Source: DASWJZ01 sp963761005 (lineage in GTDB: Bacteria > Pseudomonadota > Alphaproteobacteria > Rhizobiales > Afifellaceae). Taken from it: a stretch of DNA of 64,000 bases. The position numbers and the translations under genes were made by a program. The notes under the pieces are model-generated. The model searched no databases. It worked only from the letters and a program-made list of their open reading frames with translations, and was not told where the DNA came from. Positions 56,868-64,000 of this stretch are shown one piece after another. The stretch is taken from assembly GCA_963761005.1 (NCBI GenBank), contig CAVXFK010000018.1, positions 248,001 through 312,000 on the forward strand, in the 5' to 3' direction. Position 1 is the stretch's first letter. The number at the start of each line of letters is the position of its first letter.

Positions 56868-57235
56868 CCGCCTCCAATTCCGGTCGAGGTCGCGCCGCCA
56901 GGCGCCGAAGCACTGACCCCCGTTCCGCCCACCGTCGCCCCGACTGAAGCGCCGCCGACGCTCGCACCGGCGCTCGCGCCGCTTCCGCCACCGACGCTCG
57001 CGGACGCGGAACCTCCGCCGGCGCTTGCGCCCCCGCTTACACCACCACCGCCACCGACACTGCCGCCAACGCTCGCTCCGCCGACGCTGCCGCCGACGCT
57101 AACTCCACCGCCGGAACCGCCAACGCTGACGCCGCCCAAGCCGCCAACGTTCACATCAAGCGCGCCGGCCTGCGTGGCCAGGAGCGCGAGAGCCATAGCA
57201 GGCCCAGCCAGCTTCAGGCCTTTGCATGCCTTCAT
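56857..57235 (-). pseudogene. 5' part of exported glycine-rich protein gene A, split by IS256
   Basis: The gene starts at ATG 57235 with GGAGG upstream. A signal peptide (MKACKGLKLAGPAMALALLA, cleavage near AGA-LDVN) is followed by a run of SVGG, ASVGG and GGAS repeats, almost only Gly, Ser, Ala and Val. The frame meets the IS256 element after GIGGGGGT. Beyond the element the reading continues as 55323-55510. Intact, it would be about 185 codons. The protein is presumably exported and surface or matrix associated, but no function is known. Confidence 0.7.
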
Positions 57236-57388
57236 TACGTTGCCTCCAGGCCATTTGCCCCTTGGATGCTACGTTGAACCGGTTTCAGAATGGGCTAGAA
57301 GAGTGGTTTCCGTACACTTTAGGCGTGCATTGGATGACCCAACCCGCGCTGCTGTAAGCACTCGCAAGTGGCTGCTGAACAAAAAGAA

Positions 57389-57415
57389 ACGGGACCCCCT
57401 GTTGGGAGGTCCCGT
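57389..57415 (-). terminator. Factor-independent terminator after gene B
   Basis: ACGGGACC (57389-57396) pairs with GGTCCCGT (57408-57415). On the minus strand the stem is followed by TTCTTTTT, giving a good terminator about 30 bp after the gene B stop; on the plus strand CTCTTTTCTT follows, so it could act in both directions. Confidence 0.85.
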
Positions 57416-57443
57416 CTCTTTTCTTCCGCTCCGTCGCGCTGTT

Positions 57444-58060
57444 TCAGCGGCCGCCGAGCGCCTTGCAGATGGCGACGGTCGCGGCGTCGAAGGCGCCGGG
57501 ATTGGCGAGCACATTGCCACATTTCAGCTTCAGCGCCGCAACGTCAGCGTTGTCGAGACTGGCGAGCGCTGTTTGGATTTGCGACGTGGTCACCGTCGTT
57601 CCTGCCCCGGCGTCCCGGTCGGCGCGCCCGGTGTGCCGGTGCTGACCGAGATCGTGCCGTCCGGATTGAGCGAGAGCGTCGCGGTGTTGCCGCCGCCGGC
57701 CGGCGTCGTGCCGGTGCCAAGCGCGACGGAGCCGCTCGGCGTGCCTGTGGTCGTGCCGCTGCCAAGCGTCGCCACCCCGGTGACAGGGCCAGTGCCGGCC
57801 GTCGTCCCGCCACCGCCAAGACCGATGTTGGCAGTCGTATCGCCGGTGCCGCCAAGCGCGCTGCCGCCTGACGCGGACGCCGTGCCGGTCGAGCCCGTGC
57901 CGCCGGGGTCGGCGGCGCTGGCGTTGGTCGTACCTGCGGCGCCGCCGTTACTGCCGACGCTGACGCCGCCGACGCTCAGCGACTGAGCCGACGCCGGTGC
58001 CTCTGTGAAAACGAAAGCCGCGAGGATACACGCGGCGAAGACCAAAACACGTAGGTTCAT
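57444..58060 (-). CDS. Exported glycine/threonine-rich protein gene B, one-base slip
   Basis: Start ATG 58060 gives a signal peptide (MNLRVLVFAACILAAFVF, cleavage near ASA-QSLS). The mature part is low complexity, rich in Gly, Thr, Ser and Ala (SVGGVSVGSNGG, TTTGTPSGSVALGTG). Literally it stops after TPGQERR. Adding one G to the run at 57605-57608 continues it as GAGTTVTTSQIQTALASLD and KLKCGNVLANPGAFDAATVA, then ICKALGGR to TGA 57444. The span is 3n+2. The Cys motif aligns exactly with that of gene A. It is the paralogue of gene A and may be intact in the cell. Confidence 0.7.
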
Positions 58061-58074
58061 GGGCGGATTCAAAC

Positions 58075-59509
58075 GGTTGTCGCAACACGGATTGTGCTCA
58101 TTCACCGAAGCCACTCGTCAAGCGCCTCTGCGGGCGTTTTCCAGCCCAGTGTTTTTCGTGGCCTAGCATTAAGGGCGGCCGCGACGGCGGCGATCTCGTC
58201 GGCGCTGTGGATGCTCAGGTCCGTGCCTTTCGGGAAGTACTGACGCAGCAGCCCGTTCGTGTTCTCGTTGGTGCCACGCTGCCATGGGCTTTGCGGGTCG
58301 CAGAAGTAGACCTGCACGCCCGCGTCGATCTTGAGACGATCATGCTGGGCCATTTCGGCTCCCTGATCCCAAGTCAGCGAACGACGCAGTTCTTCGGGCA
58401 AGGCGATGATGGTGCGCGTAATCGCATCGCGCACGGCCTCAGCTCCATGTCCCGCGAACGCAGGACCATTCTTCATGCGCGGAGCTTCGCCGTGCCCGGA
58501 GAGGCGGGGAAGATGCAGCAACATCGTGAAGCGCGTGGTGCGCTCGACCAACGTGCCGATCGCCGAGCTGCCAAGGCCCAGGATGAGGTCTCCTTCCCAG
58601 TGTCCCGGCACCGCTCGATCGGCCGCTTCGGCGGGGCGTCGACTGATCATGATCTCCGGCGAGACAAAACCTTTGCCGCGCCTGCGTACCCGCGCCCTGG
58701 GCACCCGCAACACGCGTCCTGTTCGCAAGCAGGCGGTCAGCTCGCGGCGCAGCGCTCCCCGGCCCTGAACGAAGAGGGCCTGATAGATGGCTTCGTGGCT
58801 GATGCGCATCGTCTTGTCGTCCGGGAAGTCGATCGGCAAGCGTCGAGCAATCTGCTCGGGGCTCCAGGACCTAGCCCATCGCCGATCCTTTCGCGGGCCA
58901 TGCCGCCGGCCCTTCCACGGAACGGCAGGACCAGGAATGGGAGCGCCACTCGGGGCCACCACGACGCCGGCAAGTCTGTCCTCCACATAAGTGCGTAAGG
59001 TGTTATTGAGCGCAAGCTTGCTCGGTTTGGGGCGACGGGCCGATCGGTCAGCATGCCACTGGGCAGTCGTCGCCCGATACTCCAACCCGCCACAGCGGGT
59101 AGCCGCATTGCGCCGCAGCTCTCGCGAGATTGTCGAGGTGGCCCGCCCGAGGCGGCGTCCAATCGCCTGCATGGAATGACCCTGTACCCCTGAGAAGGGC
59201 GATCTCCTCGCGCTCTACCAATGACAGGTACCGCCCGCAGAGCGGCTTCGCTGAGGGTCTGAACGTCACTGGTGGCATGCCGCCCGCCTGTCGGAACAAT
59301 CTAGTCCCCACAGGCTGCGACATCCCAGCCGCCAGCGCAGCATCCTCGCTGGTCATTCCCTGCGTGATCCCCAACCAGAATCGCTGGAGTTCAGATCGCC
59401 CCGCAACAGGTGGCCGTCCTGGTGAAGGTAATGGTGCTCGTCCAGACCGTGCCGATCGTCGCTTTCCAGTACTCATCGCAACCTCCTACTTCGGAGTGTT
59501 GCGACGACC
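58075..59509 (-). mobile_element. IS30-family insertion sequence
   Basis: Ends are GGTTGTCGCAACAC (58075-58088) and its inverted partner GTGTTGCGACGACC (59496-59509), 13 of 14 matching. Flanking bases are AC on both sides, a possible 2-bp target duplication, as IS30 elements make. It contains one transposase gene. It sits 14 bp upstream of the start codon of gene B and so separates that gene from its native promoter. Confidence 0.88.
58102..59476 (-). CDS. IS30-family transposase, frameshifted
   Basis: The transposase, about 457 residues when repaired, has an N-terminal helix-turn-helix (YLSLVEREEIALLR then QGHSMQAIGRRLGRATSTISREL), and the DDE core with GHWEGDLILG, LTWDQGAEMAQH and SPWQRGTNENTNGLLRQYFPKG. 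The frame shift is in a run of CCCC at 59187-59190, one base too many; the span is 3n+1. GGAGG precedes ATG 59476. As with the other slips, sequencing error is likely, and the element may be active. Confidence 0.88.
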
Positions 59510-59722
59510 ACTTGAGTCCGCTATGTATTCCTCCGTCTCTTGCGCAATCGCGACGTCAGACGAATGCGATCGGAGACGATACGCCTACCCACGGTTGGCG
59601 GTTCCCGTAGATGCAAGAAGTGGTTTAGTCTCACTTAACTTGCCGCACGGGACTGCAAATTCTCAAGCTTTCCACGAATTGCAGGACCGCGCCCCAGCTG
59701 GGCGACCGGCGCTTCGAGGGCT
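59510..59722. other. Gap between IS30 and hisG
   Basis: I see no gene here. On the minus strand it would be the native upstream region of gene B before IS30 arrived. A TTGAGA-like hexamer lies near 59665, but no convincing promoter can be fixed. GC content is lower than in the neighbouring his genes. Confidence 0.5.
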
Positions 59723-60481
59723 TCAGCGAAGCGCTGCGATCGACGACACCTTACCCACGTCGATGGCGACGCCAGCGGTCGCGAGGCGCTCGAAAAGCTT
59801 CGCCGCAGCGGCGCGCGTTGCCGCGTCCCACGCTGCATTCAGCGATGCGGCGAGCTGCGCCTCCGAGCGCAGGATCACGCCGTCGTCCAGCACCTTCAGA
59901 TGATTGGCGGCGAGCGTCGCTCCAGTCGTGGTGATGTCGACGATCAGATCCGCGGTGCCGGCGGCGGGTGCGCCTTCCGTCGCGCCAAGGCTTTCCACAA
60001 CGCGGTAGAGTGCGATGCCGTGATGCGCGAAGAAGCCCTGCGTCAGGTTCCAGTATTTCGTCGCGATCCTGAGCCGGCGACCGTGACGCGCCCGGAACGA
60101 CGCTGCGACGTCGTCGAGGTCTTCCATGGTCCAGACGTCGATCCAGAGCTCCGGCACCGCCACCACCACGTCGGCGCGGCCGAAGCCGAGGCTTGCAAGA
60201 AGCGCGACCTTCGCCGGCCAGTCCGCGACCGTTTCGTGCACGAGGTCCGCGCCGGTGATGCCGAGATGCGCGTTCCCGGCGGCAAGCTCGCGCGCAACTT
60301 CGGAGGCGGAGAGGAAAGCGACCTCGATGTCGCCCTCGATTTCACCGGGGCCAACGACACGGCCGCGATAGCCGCGCGCGTCGCGCTTCTCGACCTTGAG
60401 GCCGGCGCGCTCCAGAAGCGCCTCCGAATCCTCCATAAGCCGGCCCTTCGAGGGGAGCGCGATGACGAGCGCGCCGTTCAT
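59723..60481 (-). CDS. hisG: ATP phosphoribosyltransferase catalytic subunit (short form)
   Basis: HisG begins histidine synthesis, joining ATP and PRPP. The 252-residue protein is the short form that lacks the C-terminal regulatory domain and needs HisZ. It has IALPSKGRLMEDS, GITGADLVHE, RIATKYWNLTQGFF and the PRPP loop DLIVDITTTGATLAANHL. Its start overlaps the hisZ stop by four bases (ATGA). Confidence 0.95.
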   Translation of the reverse strand: MNGALVIALPSKGRLMEDSEALLERAGLKVEKRDARGYRGRVVGPGEIEGDIEVAFLSASEVARELAAGNAHLGITGADLVHETVADWPAKVALLASLGFGRADVVVAVPELWIDVWTMEDLDDVAASFRARHGRRLRIATKYWNLTQGFFAHHGIALYRVVESLGATEGAPAAGTADLIVDITTTGATLAANHLKVLDDGVILRSEAQLAASLNAAWDAATRAAAAKLFERLATAGVAIDVGKVSSIAALR

Positions 60482-61566
60482 TCGCCCGCCTCCACCTGGT
60501 CGAGCCGCATGGTGAAGCCGACGGCGGGCACCGGCTCTGGCGCGCCGAGCATCTCCATCATGCGGTCGTAGCGGCCGCCGCCGATCAGCGGCTCCGCCAT
60601 GCCGGCGGCTCGAACCTCGAAGACGAGGCCCGTGTAGTAGTCGAGCGGGCGGCCGAAGCCGGCCTCGAAGCGGATTGCAACCGAAGCTGCGCGCCGAGCG
60701 ATCGCCTCGGAGCGCCCGGCGAAGAAGGCGAGCGCGTCGGAGAGATCGAGGCCGTATTTCCGTGCGAAGGCGCGAAGCGCGTCGGCAGCGGCCGAAAGCT
60801 CCGCTTTCAGCTCCAGATATTCGCCGACTACTTTCGCGGCGCGCGCAGCGATAGCCGCGTCGGGAATCGCGCGCTTCGACAGGAAGCGCTCGGCGACTTC
60901 TTCCGGCGCGCGGCCGGCGCCATCCTGGTGGCCGTGCGCGGCGTGGCGCTCGACAAGCAGCGCAACGAGGCCTCCTTCGTCGTCGGCGACGGTGCGCAGC
61001 TCCTTGTCGAGGCGGCGATCCTCTGCGTCGCGCGGCTCGACCATCCGTTGAAGGTTCGCCGCCATCACCTTGGGCAGGCCAAAGGAATGTCGAAGCCGTC
61101 GCCGCCAGCGGCCGGGAAGGCCGAGCGCGCGGAGCAGCGCATCGAAAAGCGTGATGTCGCCGAGCCTCACCGCGATCTCCCCGGGCGCGGCCTCAGCGGC
61201 GCAGGCGATGGCGAGCGCCAGCCCTTCAGCATCGGCGGTCAACCGATCGGCACCGCCGATATCCTCGTAACCGGCCTCAAGCCGCTCCGGCGAGCCCTGA
61301 TCGTGGCGGCGGAAGACGAGGCCCTGATAGGCGTAGCGCGCCGGCCCGTCGCCGCTCTGCAAATGCGCGAGGCAGACGGGGATGGTGAAGTCGGGACGAA
61401 GCGCCAGCCGCTCGCCCTGCGGTCCCTCCGTCACGAACATCCTTCTGCGGATGTCCTCGCCCGCCGTCTCCAGGAACGGGTCGGCCGGATGCAACACCGG
61501 CACGTCGACGAAGCGCGCGCCGGCGCGGTCGAAGAGCGCGCGAAGGCGAAGGCGGAGCGAGGACAT
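60478..61566 (-). CDS. hisZ: ATP phosphoribosyltransferase regulatory subunit
   Basis: HisZ is a HisRS-like protein without aminoacylation activity that activates short HisG. The 362-residue protein has RLALRPDFTIPVC, RRHDQGSPERLEAGYEDIGG and PLIGGGRYDRMMEMLG, motifs 2 and 3 of class II synthetases in degenerate form. I start at ATG 61566 (MSSLRLRLRALFDRAG). It lies 197 bp downstream of hisS with a repeat between. Confidence 0.93.
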   Translation of the reverse strand: MSSLRLRLRALFDRAGARFVDVPVLHPADPFLETAGEDIRRRMFVTEGPQGERLALRPDFTIPVCLAHLQSGDGPARYAYQGLVFRRHDQGSPERLEAGYEDIGGADRLTADAEGLALAIACAAEAAPGEIAVRLGDITLFDALLRALGLPGRWRRRLRHSFGLPKVMAANLQRMVEPRDAEDRRLDKELRTVADDEGGLVALLVERHAAHGHQDGAGRAPEEVAERFLSKRAIPDAAIAARAAKVVGEYLELKAELSAAADALRAFARKYGLDLSDALAFFAGRSEAIARRAASVAIRFEAGFGRPLDYYTGLVFEVRAAGMAEPLIGGGRYDRMMEMLGAPEPVPAVGFTMRLDQVEAGE

Positions 61567-61600
61567 CACTCGCTCGAAGACGGCTCGACACCGGCACATT

Positions 61601-61712
61601 CCTCTCCCCGGAGGGGAGAGGTCGGCCGAGCGAAGCGGAGGCCGGGTGAGGGGCCCCCCTCACCCGCCGCATGCCTGTCGGCCTGCGGCGACCTCTCCCC
61701 GGAGGGGAGAGG
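61601..61712. repeat. Intergenic repeat with two identical palindromes
   Basis: A 21-bp palindrome (CCTCTCCCC / GGGGAGAGG around GGA's centre) occurs at 61601-61621 and again at 61692-61712. Between them is another palindrome, GGGTGAGG / CCTCACCC, at about 61644-61665. Such units are common between genes in alphaproteobacteria. It lies on the hisS-hisZ transcript. Confidence 0.85.
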
Positions 61713-61763
61713 AACGGCGCCAATCGGACGCGTGCCAACCCGGCTTCGGATGAGCATGTTTTG

Positions 61764-63197
61764 CTAGCCACGCTGCTTCTTGAGCAGTTTCTTCACTTCC
61801 GCGACGATGTCGTTGGCGGAAACCTCGAACTGGCCGGGGCGCTCTTCCTTCCAGGCCGCATGATTCTCGCCTATCGCCGCCGCCTGCGCCTTGCCGGCAA
61901 CAAGGTCCTTGATCTGCAGCTTGCCGGATTCGAATTCCTGGCTGCCGGCAATGATCGCGGCCGGAGAATTTCTCCGGTCTGCATATTTGAGCTGCGCCTT
62001 CATGCCGGAGGCGCCGAGATACATCTCGGCCGCGACGCCGGCGCCCCTCAGATCGGCGACGATCTTCTGGTAGTCGGCGAGGCGCGCCTTATCCATCACC
62101 GTCACGACGACAGGACCGTTCATGCCTTCATCGCCGAGCTTGCCGACGGCCTTCAGCGCGGCGGCGAGACGCGATACACCGACGGAGAAACCAGTCGCCG
62201 GCACGTCCTCTCCGCGGAAACGTCCGACGAGGCCGTCATAGCGCCCTCCCCCGCCCACCGAGCCAAAGACGACGGGCTGGCCCTTCTCGTTCGGCACTTC
62301 GAAAGTGAGCTGCGCCTCAAAGACCGGGCCGGTATAGTACTCGAGGCCACGGACGACAGATCGATCCTCCGTTATGCGGTCAGAGCCGTAACCAGCAACC
62401 CGACAAAGAGATGAAATATCGTCAACGTCGGCCGTTGTGACATTTCGGAGAGTTACATCGGGAACGCCAGTTATATAGCCGACGACCGTTCCCGTCTGGC
62501 TATCGCTCAATCCCGCGCCTTTTGTGAAATCACCACTCTCGTCTTTGCGGCCGTCGCCAAGAAGTTGGCGAACACCGGGTTCACCGAGCCGATCCCATTT
62601 ATCGATTGCTCGAAGCACCGCGAGTTTTTGTCGTTCATCACGCGCGTCGATCGCATCCATCACGCTGTCGAGCCCTTTGCGTGAATGGACCTTTATGACG
62701 TATTGCCCGAGCTCGAATCCAAGCGCCTCCATCGTGTCGGCGGCCATCATGCAGATCTCCGCGTCGGCGGCGGGCGAGGCCGAGCCGACCGTATCGGCGT
62801 CGAACTGCATGAATTGGCGGAAGCGGCCCGGCCCCGGCTTCTCGTTCCGGAAAACCCAACCCGCGCGGTAGCTCCGATAAGGCTTCGGCAGGCGCTCGTA
62901 ATTCTCCGCCACGTAGCGCGCGAGCGGCGCAGTCAGGTCGTAACGGAGCGACAGCCAAGACTCGTCCTCGTCCTGGAAGGAGAACACGCCCTCGTTCGGG
63001 CGGTCCTGGTCGGGCAGGAATTTTCCAAGCGCCTCCGTGTATTCGACGAAGGGCGTCTCCACCGGCTCGAAGCCGTAGCGCTCGTAGACGCGCTTGATCT
63101 TCGCCATCATCTCGTCGACGGCGCGGATATCCTCCGGCCCGCGATCGGCGAAGCCGCGCGGCAGTTTCGGCTCAAGCCTGCTCTTCCTGTCGGCCAT
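61764..63197 (-). CDS. hisS: Histidyl-tRNA synthetase
   Basis: HisRS charges tRNA-His. The 477-residue protein has motif 1 in FEPVETPFVEY, motif 2 in YRAGWVFRNEKPGPGRFRQFMQFD, the histidine-A region RSVVRGLEYYTGPVFEAQL, and motif 3 in FGSVGGGGRYDGLVGRF, followed by the anticodon-binding domain. Start ATG 63197 has no strong ribosome-binding site. The stretch about 62400-62700 has noticeably lower GC (near 56%) than the rest, though the frame is intact. Confidence 0.95.
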   Translation of the reverse strand: MADRKSRLEPKLPRGFADRGPEDIRAVDEMMAKIKRVYERYGFEPVETPFVEYTEALGKFLPDQDRPNEGVFSFQDEDESWLSLRYDLTAPLARYVAENYERLPKPYRSYRAGWVFRNEKPGPGRFRQFMQFDADTVGSASPAADAEICMMAADTMEALGFELGQYVIKVHSRKGLDSVMDAIDARDERQKLAVLRAIDKWDRLGEPGVRQLLGDGRKDESGDFTKGAGLSDSQTGTVVGYITGVPDVTLRNVTTADVDDISSLCRVAGYGSDRITEDRSVVRGLEYYTGPVFEAQLTFEVPNEKGQPVVFGSVGGGGRYDGLVGRFRGEDVPATGFSVGVSRLAAALKAVGKLGDEGMNGPVVVTVMDKARLADYQKIVADLRGAGVAAEMYLGASGMKAQLKYADRRNSPAAIIAGSQEFESGKLQIKDLVAGKAQAAAIGENHAAWKEERPGQFEVSANDIVAEVKKLLKKQRG

Positions 63198-63331
63198 CTT
63201 GGGCGAAACGCGTTCTCAAAATGCCAGAAAGCCCGCCATTCGACAGACTTCGGGGCGGGCGGCGTCTTAGTAGCGGGATGCCGGCACGGCGGCAACCGGC
63301 GGCCGATCCCCGAAACGGGGCCTCCGGCCGC

Positions 63332-63763
63332 TCAGTCCCAGAGCTGGTACTTGTCCCAGTCGCTTTGGGGGATGGCGTCGCCGATCTTGTAGCTGAAATC
63401 GAGCACGTCCATGTGGTCGGGCGACGTCTTGCAGACGTAGGAGAGCCGATACCACTTGCCCTTCGAGCGGAAGGCGGCGCCGTCGCCTTTCAGCGAATCG
63501 CCGTCCACCTTCGCGTCCTGCGTGGCGCCGGCCACGACGCGCTCCGGCCTGTAACCCTTCTTGTCGCTCGCGATGCGGCTCATCGCCTCGATGTCACAGC
63601 GCTGCTCGAGCCTGGCGCTGAGATCAAGCTCCTTCAGCCCCCTCACGATTGCAGGCTCAAGCGCGGCGCTCGGAGACGCAAGTGGCGGCGCAGCCGCGAG
63701 CGACACGGCGAGGATCATGACACTGCAGAACGGGGCGATACGCAGATACACGGGGCTGGTCAT
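63332..63763 (-). CDS. DUF930 family exported protein
   Basis: The 143-residue protein has a signal peptide and the DUF930 pattern: SARLEQRCDIEAMSRIASDKKGYRPERVVAGA, AAFRSKGKWYRLSYVCKTSPDHMDVLDFSYKIG and SDWDKYQLWD. Two cysteines (QRCDIE and YVCKT) probably pair. Function is unknown. GGAAGAG precedes ATG 63763. It is 134 bp upstream of hisS in the same direction. Confidence 0.9.
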   Translation of the reverse strand: MTSPVYLRIAPFCSVMILAVSLAAAPPLASPSAALEPAIVRGLKELDLSARLEQRCDIEAMSRIASDKKGYRPERVVAGATQDAKVDGDSLKGDGAAFRSKGKWYRLSYVCKTSPDHMDVLDFSYKIGDAIPQSDWDKYQLWD

Positions 63764-63957
63764 CTCTTCCGGCTCGTTCGTTTACGAATCCAGCACGTTG
63801 CGGACAAACGCTTAGTAGCGAGATGAAGGGATCGCGGCAACAGGTTGGCGCGGGGGGCGACCCTCACGCCTTGTGGGAGAGGATGCCCTTCGCTTTGCGG
63901 CGGGACGGGTCGGGGATAACGTCGCCCGCGTGCCACAACGCGCGCAGGGGCTGACGC

Positions 63958-64000
63958 TTGATCGAAACAGACGCCGTTATCATCGGGGCCGGGCACAACG
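63958..64000 (+). CDS. FAD-dependent oxidoreductase / phytoene dehydrogenase-like (3' truncated by window)
   Basis: From TTG 63958 the frame reads MIETDAVIIGAGHN, the N-terminal Rossmann start typical of phytoene desaturase-like FAD enzymes (VIIGAGHNGL). AGGGG lies about eight bases upstream. Only 14 codons are visible, so the assignment rests on this motif. It diverges from the DUF930 gene. Confidence 0.5.
   Translation, partial: MIETDAVIIGAGHN

Noticed and set aside
55541..59509. Composite transposon made of the IS256 and IS30 elements
   Set aside because: The elements are of different families with different ends and separate flanking repeats, so they moved independently.
63760..63996. 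78-codon minus-strand frame at the right edge
   Set aside because: No signal, motif or good start; it overlaps the promoter region of the DUF930 gene and the start of the FAD oxidoreductase gene.

Overview
This window is high-GC (about 65%) DNA from an alphaproteobacterium, most likely of the order Hyphomicrobiales (Rhizobiales). Evidence for this is the gene order ispH-thrB-rnhA, the ctaC-ctaD-ctaB-coxF-ctaE oxidase cluster, the short hisG with hisZ beside hisS, IalB, DUF2093, DUF4170, DUF6101 and DUF930 proteins, and intergenic palindromes typical of that order. I cannot name a genus. No tRNA, rRNA or CRISPR array was seen.

Layout. 1-4.6 kb: glycine cleavage operon (gcvT, gcvH, an OsmC gene, gcvPA, gcvPB). 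4.7-18 kb: EamA transporter, 2H phosphoesterase, HAD phosphatase, thrC-M16 peptidase-GNAT, a membrane PAS-GGDEF-EAL protein, YqgE, a DsbD-domain protein, a peroxiredoxin, and rnhA-thrB-ispH. 18-24 kb: SURF1, DUF983 and the aa3-type cytochrome oxidase operon, including a 50-residue CoxF gene but no ctaG where one is expected. 24-32 kb: IalB, a KefB-type antiporter, and lipid A/LPS genes (lpxK, waaA, an MsbA-like exporter) with a CysQ-like phosphatase. 32-46 kb: ubiA, purD, patatin, tadA, an RsuA-type pseudouridine synthase, rsmD, a class III cyclase, mutL, a lipoprotein, lspA and ileS. 46-53 kb: a Xre/RES toxin-antitoxin pair, a YqaA/DedA-like protein, ribF with a HAD-IIA gene, and two M16 peptidase-like genes. 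53-55 kb: groES-groEL with a CIRCE operator and a terminator.

55-59.5 kb is the accessory part. An IS256-family element with an 11-bp direct repeat at each side splits a gene for an exported glycine-rich protein (gene A). A second gene of the same plan (gene B) follows, and an IS30-family element sits 14 bp upstream of its start codon. Rejoining the two halves of A and reading across a one-base slip in B gives the same C-terminal motif in both: C-x2-[IV]-L-x2-P-x2-[YF]-x4-V-x-[VI]-C. This undescribed pair is the most interesting item here. 59.7-64 kb: hisG-hisZ-hisS, a DUF930 protein, and the first codons of an FAD oxidoreductase.

A technical theme matters for any reader. At least eight reading frames are broken by a single base: kefB, msbA-like, purD, ileS/lspA, groEL, both transposases and gene B, probably also the tail of gene A. 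Several are essential genes and most slips are one extra base, so residual sequencing error is the simplest explanation. These genes are given with repaired coordinates.
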